This document shows positions 11,916-24,090 of a stretch of 64,000 nt of DNA, in pieces. The first letter of the stretch is position 1; the number at the start of each line of letters is the position of its first letter. The DNA is from Tamarix chinensis (taxonomy: Eukaryota > Streptophyta > Magnoliopsida > Caryophyllales > Tamaricaceae), in NCBI GenBank assembly GCA_030549775.1, contig CM060171.1:139346859-139410858 (forward strand). Direction: 5' to 3'. Position numbers and translations under genes: made by a program. Below the pieces are notes generated by a model. The model saw only the letters and a program-made list of their open reading frames with translations. It was not told the DNA's origin and made no database searches.

Positions 11916-12596
11916 CAAAGGGTACATGCACGGATGGGATGGCTCAATGGGGAAAAGTTAAGGGGTGACCGGTGGGAAGCTTCTGGTTTCGATTTGGGTT
12001 TATATGGATAATTACCCTCCTAATTACCATCACTAGGTAAGGGTAAAGCCTGCAAGTGCATTAGGTGGGTTCGTGTGAAGGGATAAGATCAAACTTTTTA
12101 ACCATCCATAGATACAATACAACGAGCTAATTCTTCCATGGTTTCCTGTAATTGCAGACACCAGTGTCACCTCACCCTCTCCCTCTCTCTTCTTTTTTTA
12201 ACACCCATCCCCACAACACACAATATATATATATATAATTTTTATGATACTTTATAAAGCCTCAAAATTTTCATGTTTAAATCTCTTTTTTGGAATATTA
12301 TATATTTTTATGGTACTTTATTTATAGTTTTTTTTAGTAGTCGAACTCTTAAAGCTCAACTCGAGTAGACTCCTATTTTTTTCTTTGGTTTTTCTCATGT
12401 AGTATTTTAGTGAGAAATGGGTGAACGCTAGGGCCTAGGGAGATTACTATTCGACAATTAGACTACAAAAGTTACCGGGTCATGATAAGACAGGACCTTT
12501 AATAAATTTTTTTTTGGGAGATTTAACTCTAAGCTCTTGCTGTTTTTTTTCTTTTTAGGAAGTAATAAAACGTGGTCCATCTATTTTTGTAAAGGA
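11916..12596. other. Intergenic DNA between the protease promoter and the copia element
   Basis: Contains a CT-rich tract near 12168-12200 and a (TA)n run at about 12222-12236. No gene seen. Confidence 0.4.
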
Positions 12597-12601
12597 ATTT
12601 T

Positions 12602-13135
12602 TATTATAGTAGACTATAATATATATATATATATAATTTAGTTAAAAAGTTAATGACGAGACATCGAACTTTCAGATGTAGCATGTCTTTTTATTGTACT
12701 TCTTCACATTTTTTAAAATTTTAGAAATTAATTGATTTAATTAAAGAGTTATGTTAATTCGAATGAAGAGTTATAAACTTAAAAAATGTATATGTATTTT
12801 CATTATAACTCTTCAAATAACTCATACTCTTGAGAGCTAATTAATTAAATTGAAGAGTTGTATTGACTCGAATGAAGGGTCATAAATTTTAAAAAGAGAC
12901 ATACCTCTTTATCGTAACTCTTCAACAAGAATGAATACTCTATAATCGTGTGATAAAAAAATATGAATTTTAAAATGTTCAGTTGAAGCTTATTAATTTA
13001 ATTATTGAGAGAGTCTAGTATAAATGCGTTGTTGTATCCTAGAGGTAAATTGTTGCGTCAATATTAATTTTAAGATAATGTCCAACACGCCTCAAAACAA
13101 TATAACTCTATCTTATTTTATCAAATCCCCTAACA
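12602..13135 (+). repeat. Left LTR of the copia element
   Basis: Aligns with 17586-18132 over its whole length, sharing AGTAGACTATAATATA near the start, a GAAGAGT..AAAGAGTCAT-type middle and ATCAAATCCCCTARCA at the end. It contains three degenerate tandem units of roughly 105-118 bp. Confidence 0.85.
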
Positions 13136-13151
13136 ATTTAAAGGTAATATT

Positions 13152-14112
13152 ATGGACACAAATTCCACTTCGGCGTTTAAAATGGCAAACCAAGATTTGA
13201 TCAAATTGAGTCAATTTGACAGATATAATTTTACAAAATGGAAAGATAAAATGACATTTCTCCTTACTACTTTGAAGATACTATATGTGTTTGATGCATG
13301 TGTACTTACGTTATCAGAACCAAAGTCAGATGATAGCAATGAAGTCAAAGCACGAAGAAAGAAGGGTGAAGAAGATGAACTAGTGTGTCGCAGTCATATA
13401 CTTAATTCCTTCACCGATCGATTATATGATTTATATTTGAATTTGAAGTCACAAAGGAGATATGGGAAGCCCTCAAGCCAAATATAAAAATGAAAAAAAA
13501 GGCACGAATAAATTTTTGGCTTTGAAATATTCCGAGTTTTGGTTGTCTAATGATTTACCTATTATGGATCAAGTGCATGAACTCCAAAATGTAGTATCCA
13601 AACTTAGTAACCTTGAAGTTAATATTCCTGATTCACTTTAAGTAGGATAAATCTTATATAAGTTGCCTCCTATATAGAATGATTACATGAATAAATTTTT
13701 ACATTCACTTGAAACCATGAATATAGAATAATTTTGAACAAATCTTCAAATTGAGGTGGAATCCTATTCACGTGATGTGTTGTTATTGAATTATAAAGTG
13801 AGTTATGTTAGTAAGAATGGAAATAGAAGGAATCAAAATGAAAAATATCAGGAAAACCTCAAAGTTAACAAGAAAGGAAATTCCTTCAAGAAGTCCATTG
13901 ATATGGAGAAAAATAGGTATTGTCACCACTATGGAAAGAAAGGGCCTTATATTTGTGAATGTAGAATCAAGAAGAAGGTAGATGCTATAAAATCTGAGAA
14001 GGCTAACGTTGTAGAAAGTGAAGTCAAAGAGCTTGTGGCAATGGTATTTGAAATACAAATTGGAATGGTGACAGAACTTTATATGGCCACTGTGAGTAAG
14101 TCATCAAATTAA
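13152..14112 (+). pseudogene. copia Gag remnant (UBN2-type with zinc knuckle)
   Basis: Starts MDTNSTSAFKMANQDLIKL and continues with FDRYNFTKWKDKMTFLLTTL, the typical opening of plant copia Gag. The first frame stops at 13487, but the coding sense continues in another frame (SKEIWEAL, then KFLALKYSEFWLSNDLPIMD). After further stops it reaches a decayed zinc knuckle, YCHHYGKKGPYICECR (about 13917-13965), where the second Cys of the usual CxxCxxxGHxxxxC is lost. The protein would form the virus-like particle; this copy is broken in at least three places. Confidence 0.85.
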
Positions 14113-15430
14113 TGGCTTTATTCAAGCGCATCCATTCATATGTGCAGCAATAAGGTAATGTTTTAGTCATATGAAGAATTATTAGATCAAGAGGAAGTTT
14201 TTATGGGAAAAAACAATGTTGCCAAAGTTTTGGGAAAATGATCAATTGTCTTAGATTTTACTTCATGATAGAAATTGACTTTGATCAATGTATTTCATGT
14301 TCCTGATATTAGAAAAAAATATTGTATTTGCTAATATATTATGTAAGAGGGGCTTCAAAATTGTACATGAGTTTAACAAGGTCACAGTGAAAAAAAAAAC
14401 AATTTGTTTGTAGGAAAGGGGTACACTTGTGATGAAATGTTTAAACTTAGTATTAATAATAAAGTGACTTATTCTTCTGTTTACTCGTTGAGCATTCTTC
14501 TTCTTCATGGAACGCTATATTAGGACATGTTAATTTTTCATTATCTATATCATATGCAAAAACATGGATATATTTATTTTAAGCGTGACCATAATGAAAA
14601 ATGTGAAATATGCATTCAAGAAAAAATGACTAAGAATCATTTCCTAAAGTTGAAAAAAATACAAAAACGTTAGATCATTTGCTTATAGATATATATGAAC
14701 CGAATGGCATATTAGCCCGAGGAGGAAAGAGATATTTTATAACTTTCATCAATGATAGTTCACGTTTTACTTATGTATAGTTAGTAAGAACTAAAGATAA
14801 AGAATTTAGTAAATTCAAGGAATATAAATCTATTGTTGAAAATCAAAGGGGAAGACGAATTAATATTCTTCGTAGTGATTGAGGATCTAAATATTTCTCT
14901 ATATAATTATCTGCATATTGTTTATAAAATCGTATAATACATCAACCATCTTCTCTTTACGCTCCTCAACAAAATGGTTTGGCTGAAAGAAAAAATATAA
15001 CTTTAGTGGATATGGTTAATTTTATGCTTATGAATGCTAATTTTCCTTTCAACTTATGGGGTGAAGCAATTGAAATAGCATGTTATATCCATAATATAAT
15101 TTCTTCCAAGAAAATTAATGTTAGTCCATATGATATTTGGAATAATAGAAAACCTAACTTGAACTATTTTAAAGTGTGGGGGTGTGTTACATTTTATAAA
15201 ACTTTTGATCCTCATAAAAGTAAGTTAGTATCAAGAAGAATTAAAAGTGTATTTGTTGGTTTTACAAAGAATTCTAAAGCATATATGATTTTAGATTTGA
15301 GTTCAAATGTTATTGTTGAAATGATACATGTTGAAATTATTGAAAGCAAATTTATTAATGATGTCGTGACCGATGAAAATGAGGGTGTAATTGTTCCTTC
15401 TATTGGAAACAAAAGGAAGCAAATCAAGGA
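14112..15430 (+). pseudogene. copia protease and integrase remnant
   Basis: At about 14113-14160 the frame reads WLYSSASIHMCSNK, matching the copia protease WLLDSGCSxHM, but the catalytic DSG is replaced by YSS. Next come a GAG-pre-integrase segment (ILGHVNFS, about 14520) and the integrase core with RYFITFINDSSRFTYV, LRSD followed directly by a stop (about 14880), and NGLAERKNITL, which retains the catalytic Glu. The longest open frame (14979-15728) covers MNANFPFNLWGEAI and the PYDIWNNRKPNLNYFKVWGC stretch downstream of the integrase core. Confidence 0.85.
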
Positions 15431-15599
15431 TGTAAGTGAACCTCAAAGATGTCAAAGGACAGGAAAAGAGAAGTCATTGGGTCTCGACTTTGTTTCAACC
15501 GATTCAATATTTTTCTTGGTTGAGGGAAATAGAACCAAAGTTTTGTATAAAATATCCATGACATTTAACACTAAAGATGAACTCAAATTGTTTACTGAT

Positions 15600-17153
15600 G
15601 CTATGTCATCTAGAGATGTAACTTATTGGAAAGAAGCCATAAATGATGAGATGGACTCAATATTATCTAATAATACTTGGGTATTAGGGGATTTGCCTCC
15701 AGGATCTAAACCTATTGGCTGTAAGTAGGTATTTAGAAGAAAATATAATATTGATGGTTCTATACAAACATTTAAGGAAAGATTGGCAACCAAAGGATTT
15801 ACACAAAAGTAAGGTGTAGATTATTTTGGCACCTATGCATCGGTAACAAGGATAACTTCTATTAGATTTCTTCTGGCACTAGCATCCATATATAAGTTCC
15901 ATGTGCATCAAATGGATGTCAAAATTAAATTTTTGAATGGAGATATCAAGGAAGAATTTTATGTGGAGCAACTAGAATGGTTTGTTCTTCCTGGTAACGA
16001 AAAGAAAGTTTGTAAACTAGTGAAATCATTATAAGGTTTGAAATAAGCTCCAAAATAGTGGCATGATAAGTTTGATGCAAGAATATTGTCAAATGATTTC
16101 AAATATAATAATGTAGACAAATGCAAATATTATAAATTCAATAGAGACTATGGAGTTATGATTTGCCTTTACAAAGATGAAATATTGATATTTGGCACCG
16201 ACATCCTTGGTGTGAATGAAACTAAGAAATATCTAACGTCTAAGTGTAAGATGAAAGATATTAATGAATTTGATACAGTTTTAGGGATTAAATTATCAAA
16301 AACATGATAAGGGTTTCACTTTAAGAAAATCCCACCACATAGATTAGCTACTTCAGAAGTATTATTATCTTAGAGTGAGAGAACCAAATATTCCATATGA
16401 TTATAGTATAAAACTTTCAACCAATTATGGTCAAGGGGTCGCATAATTAGAATATGCTAGTGTGATTGAAAGTCTTATGTATTCCATGAAAATATCATAT
16501 ATTGCATTTTCTATATGCAAACTTTCAAGGTATACAATTAATCCTAGTAATGAATGTTGGAAAGGAATAAGTAGGATATTTAGATATCTTAAAAGAACAT
16601 CCATGTTAGCATTAACTTATTCATCTTTTCCTAATGTACTAGAAGGTGTTCCGATGCTAGTTATAACAAATGCCGATGATAATAAATCTACAATGGGATG
16701 GATTTTCATATTAGTAGGAGGTGATATTAGTTTTTCTTCAAAGAAACAAACATTTATTACACATTTGACTATAAAGTTGGAGTTTGTAGCCCTTGCAGCT
16801 GTAGGCAAGCAAGCAGAATGGCTGAATTTTTTTGAACAAAAATAAATTTATGGCCACAACATATGATAGCTATTTCAATATATTATAATAGTGAAGCAAC
16901 TATGTCTAAATCATATCGTCATGTTTATAATGGAAAATCTAGACATATAAGTGTGAGACATGAGTATGGGAGAAAATTAATCTCACATGGCATTATTACT
17001 ATTGTTTATGTTAAAATGGATAATAATTTAGTAGATCCCTTTACAAAAAGATTACCAAGAGATATGGTAAGAAATACATCAAGCGGAATGAGATTGAAAT
17101 TCTATAAAAGCACCGATAATAGGAACATGGCATTTTATGTATGTGCTTCATGA
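15600..17153 (+). pseudogene. copia reverse transcriptase and RNase H remnant
   Basis: YWKEAINDEMDSILSNNTW and VHQMDVKIKFLNGD (first RT Asp retained) are followed by CLYKDEILIFG where copia elements have YVDDxLI, so one of the two catalytic Asp is now Glu and the Val is Lys. RNase H follows with ITNADDNKSTMGWIFIL, SSKKQTFI and, after a break, SRHISVRHEYGR and VDPFTKRLPRDM near 17050. Several stops interrupt each part. Confidence 0.85.
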
Positions 17154-17585
17154 AACATTAATTCAGTGCTCGTAAGTGTTGCATTTGCACTTAGAATGAG
17201 TTATAAATCTTAATGGAGAAAATTTGCTTTACATTTATGCATGTGCAAATAATGGAACTCCACCTATTTGGATATGGAAGTGGTGCCCTTTTAATAAGAG
17301 GTTTGTAGAATTTAACTTATATCATTATCCATGAACCAAGTTAGCATATGACCATAATGGCACTACAACAGTCAAAGACATCTCAAGAGATTGGATGATA
17401 TTATCTGCATAGTGTTTTCTATTTTAATAGAAGATTTTTTTGTTTAATCTTCGGACATCACTAACTTCATTAAAATTTTAAAATACTAAAGCTACATATT
17501 AGTTTAAATCGAAGGATACATTTTTCCAAAGCATAATTTCATGTCGTTAAATAGGCAAATATATATTATAGTCTAGTGAGAGATT

Positions 17586-18132
17586 TATGGAGTAGACTAT
17601 AATATAATATATATGTGAGTATATAATTTAATTAAAAAATTATGATGACTTTAATAAAGAGTCACAAACTTTGAAAAGGAACATATTTTTTTATTGTCAA
17701 TATTCAAATAACCCAAAATTAAGGAATTAATTAATTTATTAGAGTTGTGATGCCTCAAATAAAGAGTCACGAACTTTGAAAATGAACATACCTCTTTATT
17801 GTCACTCTTCAAATTACCTATAATCTTGAGAATTAAATAATTTAATTGAAGAGTTGTGTTGGCTCTAATGAAGAGTCATGAACTTTAAAAAAGGACATGC
17901 CTCTTCATTATAACTTTTCAATTAGTATAAATACCCCATAATCGTAGGATGAAAAAAATATGAATTTTGAGATATTCGATTGAAGCATATTAGTACAATT
18001 ATTGAGATATTTTTGTTTAAATACTTTGTTGCATCATGGGGGTAAATTATTACAGCAATATTACCTTTAAGACAGAGTTATAAATGCCTCAACGCAATAT
18101 AACTCCATCTTTTTTTATCAAATCCCCTAGCA
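17586..18132 (+). repeat. Right LTR of the copia element
   Basis: Begins TATGGAGTAGACTATAATA and ends CCCCTAGCA. Three degenerate tandem units (about 17628, 17726 and 17831) each hold an AAAGAGTCA(C/T)GAACTTT box and a CTCTTYA box that can pair with an upstream GAAGAGT. Confidence 0.85.
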
Positions 18133-18137
18133 ATTTT

Positions 18138-19785
18138 TTATATCAATTAATATTAAAATTTTATTTTTATCCTTATTTTTTTATTTTTTATACATTAATG
18201 AATATATTATTTTTAATTTATATATATATATAATATATATATATATATAGCATGTAAATTAGTGAAACATATTTTTTTATAAAATGGCGGGATTAGTATT
18301 TTTTACCTAAAATAAATGTTATTCTTAAGTTCTAAAGTACCAATAAATAAATAAATAAAATACTAATATCTTCCGATCATAATAAAAAATCTATTTTGGA
18401 GTTAAGTGTATGGAAAATACCAAAAAAAAAACTTTTTTTTGTTTTCATTAGAAAATGAATGTTTTCAGTTTTTAAAGTTTAAAAAATTCCAATGAGAAAG
18501 TTGGTCAGAATTTATTTGAAAACCTTTTTTTTTTCTTTTTAACTATATCTACATTGTAGATATACTTTATAACACATCAAGTTATACCAAGAATTATACT
18601 TATGCACTATAATTATATTCCCCATGTAAAAAAAAAGCTATAGTTATATAATTATACATGCCACTTTAGATAATTTAATTTTAATCCAGTAGACATAATT
18701 TTAAAACACAATAAGCTCCAAAATAATCCAGACAAACTTTGATTAATCGCGCATCCATTAGACCTTTATTATTCTTCTTATTTCTAAACTCCATGCTTTA
18801 TTCATCTTATACACCGTCTTTACTTACGGAATAGTCGATTCAAACACAGCTTATGATGCATAAGGTTGGTTTGATACTTTAAACCAGATTACTAGGTAAT
18901 GTTCAAAGATGTTGACGATGATGGGTTTGTATTATTTTTCTCAAATTTTATTTCAAGGTTCCATTTTTTTTATGATACATGCTTCATTTATTTTTATTTT
19001 TATCCAAATATTTGATGATATTGGTTATGTATCATTTGAAATTAATTGATATGTACAAATTAATCTTATTTTATTTAATGTCCATTAAAGGTTGTCCACC
19101 GTAAATATCATTGAATATGTCATAGTCCCTCTCTTTTATATTATTAGACATATGATATTTTATAATTTTTTCACAAGGCATTTTTATGAAAAATATTAAA
19201 AATTAAATGTTATTATGTTTCCAATTTTAACCTTAATAATATTCTATTACTAATTAATTGAGATATTAATACAAGCAGGCAAAATTTTTAATCTAAACTT
19301 TAACAATTCTTAATATGCGCATAATCTATAAATGCCATGCAAATACGTCAAAATTATGCTCAAGGTGAAGCAAAAAATAAGCATCAAAGAAAAAATAAAC
19401 TAAATCAGGCAGCAACTCCAAATGAAGGACAAACAAGAAAATTGAAATATGCTGATAATGAGCTTAGAAACTATGGACAAATACAAGAGCTGAAAAGTAA
19501 TTATAACTTAATTTACACATAGCCCTAATCTATAAAACTAATGAATCAATTAGTTTTCCACAACCTTCTGAATAAAATAATAGATGATACTTCCACATCT
19601 AGCAGTAAAAATGTACTCTCTATACCCAACTCGTTCCATGTACAAGGCTAAGAAAAGTATATCACAACTAGATATCAGGTGGGAGAAACACTTAATATCA
19701 AGTTACAAGATTACAAATGATAGAAGAAAAATAACAGAAATAAGAGACTAACATATATGCAATAATAACAACAAAAGTTTAGGAG
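18138..19785. other. AT-rich intergenic DNA
   Basis: Contains a (TA)n tract near 18218-18250. A 61-codon ORF at 19337-19522 is Lys/Gln/Asn-rich and unremarkable. No gene supported. Confidence 0.4.
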
Positions 19786-20345
19786 GATTCCAAGTAACTC
19801 CACCACTAGACTCATGTATGATGGAGGTCATCGGTTCAAGTCTCACCGGACTTGTGTATTTTATTTCTAGTTGATGTCTATCCTTCTGTTGGTTGATGTG
19901 TATTCACCTCCTAGTTGTTGTTTATTCTTCTTTAGGTTGAAGCAACTCTAGATTTATGTGTATCCTCCTCGAGGTTGATATTTATACTTCTCCACCTATG
20001 TGTATCATTCTCTTTTAGGAAGTTATCCTTCTTTGGGACATGTGGACATTTATCCTTCTCTACCTTAGTTGAGGGTACCATTCTTTTGTTTGATGTTTAT
20101 CTTTTTTCCAAGAGTAAGTTTATTCTTCTTTAGGTTAGGTTGATGTTTATCATTCTCAACCTTGATGTGCATCATCCTCTTGGTTGATGTTTATAATTCT
20201 TCAGGCACATGTAATTTTAGTTTCCGTTGAACAAAATTATAGCACAAATGTTTCCAATGAGACTTAAACCCATGACTAGTCACATGAGAGTAAGCACGCT
20301 GATCGTTATATAACAACATGCTTTGGCTATAATTGTTATAACGCT
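19786..20345. repeat. tRNA-like arms flanking a degenerate minisatellite
   Basis: At 19833-19846 GGTTCAAGTCTCAC matches the B-box of RNA polymerase III promoters. At 20260-20285, on the opposite strand, GGGTTTAAGTCTCATTGG is a second copy in inverted orientation. Between them, about 19860-20210 consists of a dozen or so degenerate copies of GGTTGATGTTTATCCTTCTC. A-box sequences are not clear. The arms look tRNA- or SINE-derived; the whole could be two opposed SINE remnants around a minisatellite. Confidence 0.4.
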
Positions 20346-23180
20346 GCCTTGTATATCTTCTTAGTGGTCCACATCATCACGTTATGTCATTCCAGGTGCA
20401 CCTTTCATGGTGTATCCAAGTTTATAATATTTGTATTGATTTAACATAACTTAAAATATATATAATATGATGACCTTTTTGTTTCCCGTGTAAGCATTTG
20501 ACGAAATACTATTCACTCTTGTTAGCGTGCATTAATATTAATTACTAAATTTTGATTTGTTTTGCATCATCTATAGTATATGTGTCATATTTTAGCAACA
20601 CTTGTTATCATGTATCATCTACATCATATATGTGTGTTTGTGTGATATTTGATGTTTGTTTGAACAATGTCGAAATTTTTATTATGATGGTGCTTATTAG
20701 GTGAATTGTTGCTCAATAGTTTAGAATGTTTATTAGGTAAATTGTATATGATCTAGTTTATACCAAAATGTAGGTAAGCTATATGCTATATAATCATATT
20801 TATATTTATAATTTGTAATATAGGTGCTCTCTCATTGAAAATTTTCACTTTATTATGCCAAGTTATGGTAATTAATTTATCTCTACATCAACTAGATAGC
20901 TAAGCATATAGATGGAAATGGAGGTTCATTTCTTCTCTAATTCTTATTTTTGTACATTAGATAGTTATGTTTTTCCTGGTGTAAATGTAGTATCTATAAA
21001 ATTATATGTTATAGATTTTTGGTAATGTTATACTTCATTATATAATGTATGAATATATTGAACTCTTAGCAACATAAATTAAGAGTACTTCATTAGTTCA
21101 ACTATAGAGTATTTATTACATACTTAAATACATTTAATAATTAAAATATATATCCTATAACATTCTATAATGATATTAATATATTGTATTTTTATGGTGA
21201 TTTGGCGTATAATAGCTTTTCATTTTCTAACGACTATTTATATGTGTAATTAGATTGGTCTTAATACTATTAATAACACCGATACATTACATTTATTTAT
21301 GTTGTAACAATGATTATCCATGCATATAAGGGGTACAATACTAATATATCAAATCAAATAGATCCCAATATATAAACATGTTCAAATTATGAAAATTAAG
21401 ATAAACAATAATAAATAACCATGCATTGCATGGCGGTGATTAAAACATCGGATTGGACTGACTAGTCCAACTGGGTATCAAAAAGTCCATCCATACGAAA
21501 CTATCCAATTTTATAATTTATATTTAGACTAAGGGAAACCTATTTGGATCAACTAAATAGGTTTAACCTGGTACATCTTAAAAGTCATTATTTCAGTTTT
21601 AATGAAAAAGAAATTCAAGGTTAGATGACTCGGTTGGACTAGATCATATCGTGGTTATACTAGATAATTTTTTGAATTAAAGCAACTTTTGATCAAACTG
21701 TTGTTAGATTATGTACCAAAAGATTGTCAATTTTTGGTATACTTTTTGAATTACTGTCGCACAAGAGCACAATAATATAATTAATTTATAAGACATAGCA
21801 TGATACACTCAACACACAAAATATATGGTGATTGCATAAGAATATACATATTATTATTATTATTATTATTTTTGTTGTTGTTGTTGTTATTATTATTATT
21901 ATTATTATTCGAGAAACATAGCATGTTTCATGTAGATCATGGTACACCTAAAACAAGCATGGGATAATACATGATATTATAATATTCCAAATTTAATTAA
22001 CCTTAATTACAATGTAATTAGTCTCAAAACTTACTTATAAAATTTTTAATATTTATTTCCAAGTCATTTGCTTTAAATACGAGCCTTCCATAGTTTCTTT
22101 TATTCATTTGAATAAAGTCACAATTTTTTATGATTCTTTCAATTTAACAGTTTTCACATATTTTTAACTCGACCAAAATTTGTAACTCATTCTATTCTAT
22201 TTTTATTTACCTGTTCCTTTCAAATCGTTAAAGCACAAAAAAGTTTGTTTATGTGATTAAATGATTTTAGCCATTTTTGCTCGATTTTCACCCGCCAAAC
22301 TTCAAATAAACTTTTATAGCCAAAACACACACACACACACTTGGGTTCCTAAAATCATTTCGCACATTACCATGAATTTTGGTAATTTTTTTATGTCCGT
22401 TTGCTATTTTCCCTCATTAATATGTATTTCAGATCTTTCATGTAGTTTAATTCATTAAACTAATTGTAATCAAACTCCAAACTATCTCTTTTGATCCTAA
22501 CCACCACTAACTTTTGTCACAACCTCAAATAAGCAACTTCAACCCACTATTTCTTCATGCTACAATCCCCCCCCCCACCAACGTCCAATCTTGAGTAACA
22601 TGCAACCCTCCTAGCCAACCTATTTGTCTTCTTTTCCTTGGTTGTTTCCATCCGAAACCCGCTCAAAAACTTAGCCTCCTTATTTCCCTTTTATGTTTTT
22701 GTCTGGTGGTGGTGTTTTGAGGGTGGCTTTGGCAATTGTTGAGTGGGTGTTGTTGCCATTATATCTCTTCTTAAGTTCTATCTCATTTCCTTGCTACTTT
22801 TTATGCATTCTAACCCTTTCCATTCTTGATAGGTAATTCTATTTTTATTTGGTAAAAATGTAGTGAATATATATTAATCAAATGATAGGGTCAATGTAAC
22901 ATCATGGGAATCAAACCATCATAAGCATATGATAAATCATATACATTAATTTATCAAAGGATGTACTAGCTTGTGCTTTCCCCAATCTACATGATGTCTC
23001 GGATTATTGCTTGGGTAGACCTCCTTTTGTTGTAGAATATTCTTTGATTACACTCCCTTTGCATGTGATAGGTGCGAGAGGCAAACAAAGACCTCAAAAT
23101 TTCTCTTCAACATCGGGGGCGTCTACCTCCAGTTTCCATCCAATGCATTATGTGCTACTAGTTGAAAGTTGTGTATATAT
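20346..23180. other. AT-rich intergenic DNA
   Basis: No gene recognised. It holds a (TTA)n/(TTG)n microsatellite (21848-21909), a short (CA)n run at 22326-22340 and a C8 run near 22567. Confidence 0.4.
21848..21909. repeat. (TTA)n(TTG)n(TTA)n compound microsatellite
   Basis: TTA trinucleotides are interrupted by a TTG run. Confidence 0.9.
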
Positions 23181-23183
23181 TAC

Positions 23184-23415
23184 TCATGCTATTAGAGATA
23201 CACATATATAGACCAACAAATAAATGTCACTAAAAAAAATATGACCATGTGTTTCCACTTTATAATTGCATAAACTACACTTGGGATTTGGATACATGCA
23301 TATCTTATCCATTCTATATTGATTGAATAACCTTTCTTGGATCACTAGCCATAGATGAAATATATTTCGTGGCATGGTTTGTGTATTCCATACTACCTTA
23401 ACCCAAGTTCATGGT
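23184..23415 (-). pseudogene. LINE ORF2 zinc-binding (zf-RVT) fragment
   Basis: On the minus strand the sequence reads VVWNTQTMPRNIFHLWLVIQ, then ERLFNQYRMDKICMYPNPKC and SLCNYKVETHGHIFF. This matches the C-terminal zinc-binding region of plant LINE reverse transcriptases (pattern VWxxxxPKHSFxLWLAxxxRLxTxDRL ... C..C...E...HLFF). It is an isolated fragment with no RT domain directly adjacent. Confidence 0.75.
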
Positions 23416-23479
23416 TCCTTTTGATTTATTATGACATTGTAGTCTTACACTTGCAAGCCATCCTCTAATCCTAGGAATT

Positions 23480-24090
23480 GAAAATAAAGAGAATTTGTGG
23501 GTTAAATGGGTGGATGAAATATACATGAAAGGTACCTCACTATGGGATGTTCCTAAAAAACTTGATCACTTTTGGATGTTGAAGAATATTCTTAGAAACA
23601 GATATTTTGGGGAGAAAAAATTGGATAGGTGCACCCATGGTGGTAGATAAAATGCGAGTAAAGTGTATTATTTGCTGCGAAGGCATAATCACCATGTTAA
23701 TTGAGATGGATTAGTGTGGAATCATCCTATCATGCCTTAACATAAACTCACAACCTTGATGGCATGACATGAGGGTTTCATATTAAAAAAAAATGAAACA
23801 ATGGAAAGTTATTGATAACGTAATTTTTGTGAGTTGTTTAGAACAAGAGGTGGACACAAGCCATTTATTTGTTAGCTGCCCGATAACACATAGGATTTGG
23901 TACAGGGTTCTTATTTGGCTATGTCTCCTGCTACATGGCAAGGTTGTCTCAGGTGGATGGTTCATATCACTTTAGCATAAAGAGGAAAGAAGCCACTCTA
24001 GAGACTTACTTTCACACCTATTATTTATAAAATTTGGTGCAACCGAAATCAAGCCCTTTTCTAATGTATTTTTTTTTCAAAGACTAATCA
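23480..24090 (+). pseudogene. LINE ORF2 C-terminal fragment, opposite orientation
   Basis: The plus strand encodes, with frame breaks, ENLWVKWVDEIYMKGTSLWD, FWMLKNILRNRYFG, EVDTSHLFVSCPITHRIW, YRVLIWL and TPIIYKIWCNRNQALF. This is the order found in the zf-RVT and tail region of plant LINE ORF2. It lies 65 bases from a related fragment on the other strand. Confidence 0.7.

Larger units (their letters stand above)
12602..18132 (+). mobile_element. Ty1/copia retrotransposon, full structure, inactivated
   Basis: Two diverged LTRs (12602-13135 and 17586-18132) flank gag, protease, integrase, reverse transcriptase and RNase H remnants in copia order. The host flank ATTTT occurs on both sides (12597-12601 and 18133-18137), a 5-bp target duplication, although it is low-complexity. 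A purine-rich AGTGAGAGATT lies immediately before the right LTR (polypurine tract). The primer-binding site after the left LTR is decayed (GGTA preserved near 13143). Each LTR begins TAT.. rather than TGT.., consistent with G-to-A decay at the ends. Many stops and frameshifts plus strong LTR divergence show an old insertion. Confidence 0.9.

Noticed and set aside
11591..12011. Gly/Arg-rich plus ORFs upstream of the protease
   Set aside because: They are antisense to the signal-peptide and leader region, whose frame is supported by family resemblance.
12588..13135. Copia left LTR starting at the TG at 12588
   Set aside because: It also gives an ATTTT flank, but the purine-rich tract before the right LTR and end alignment favour a start at 12602.
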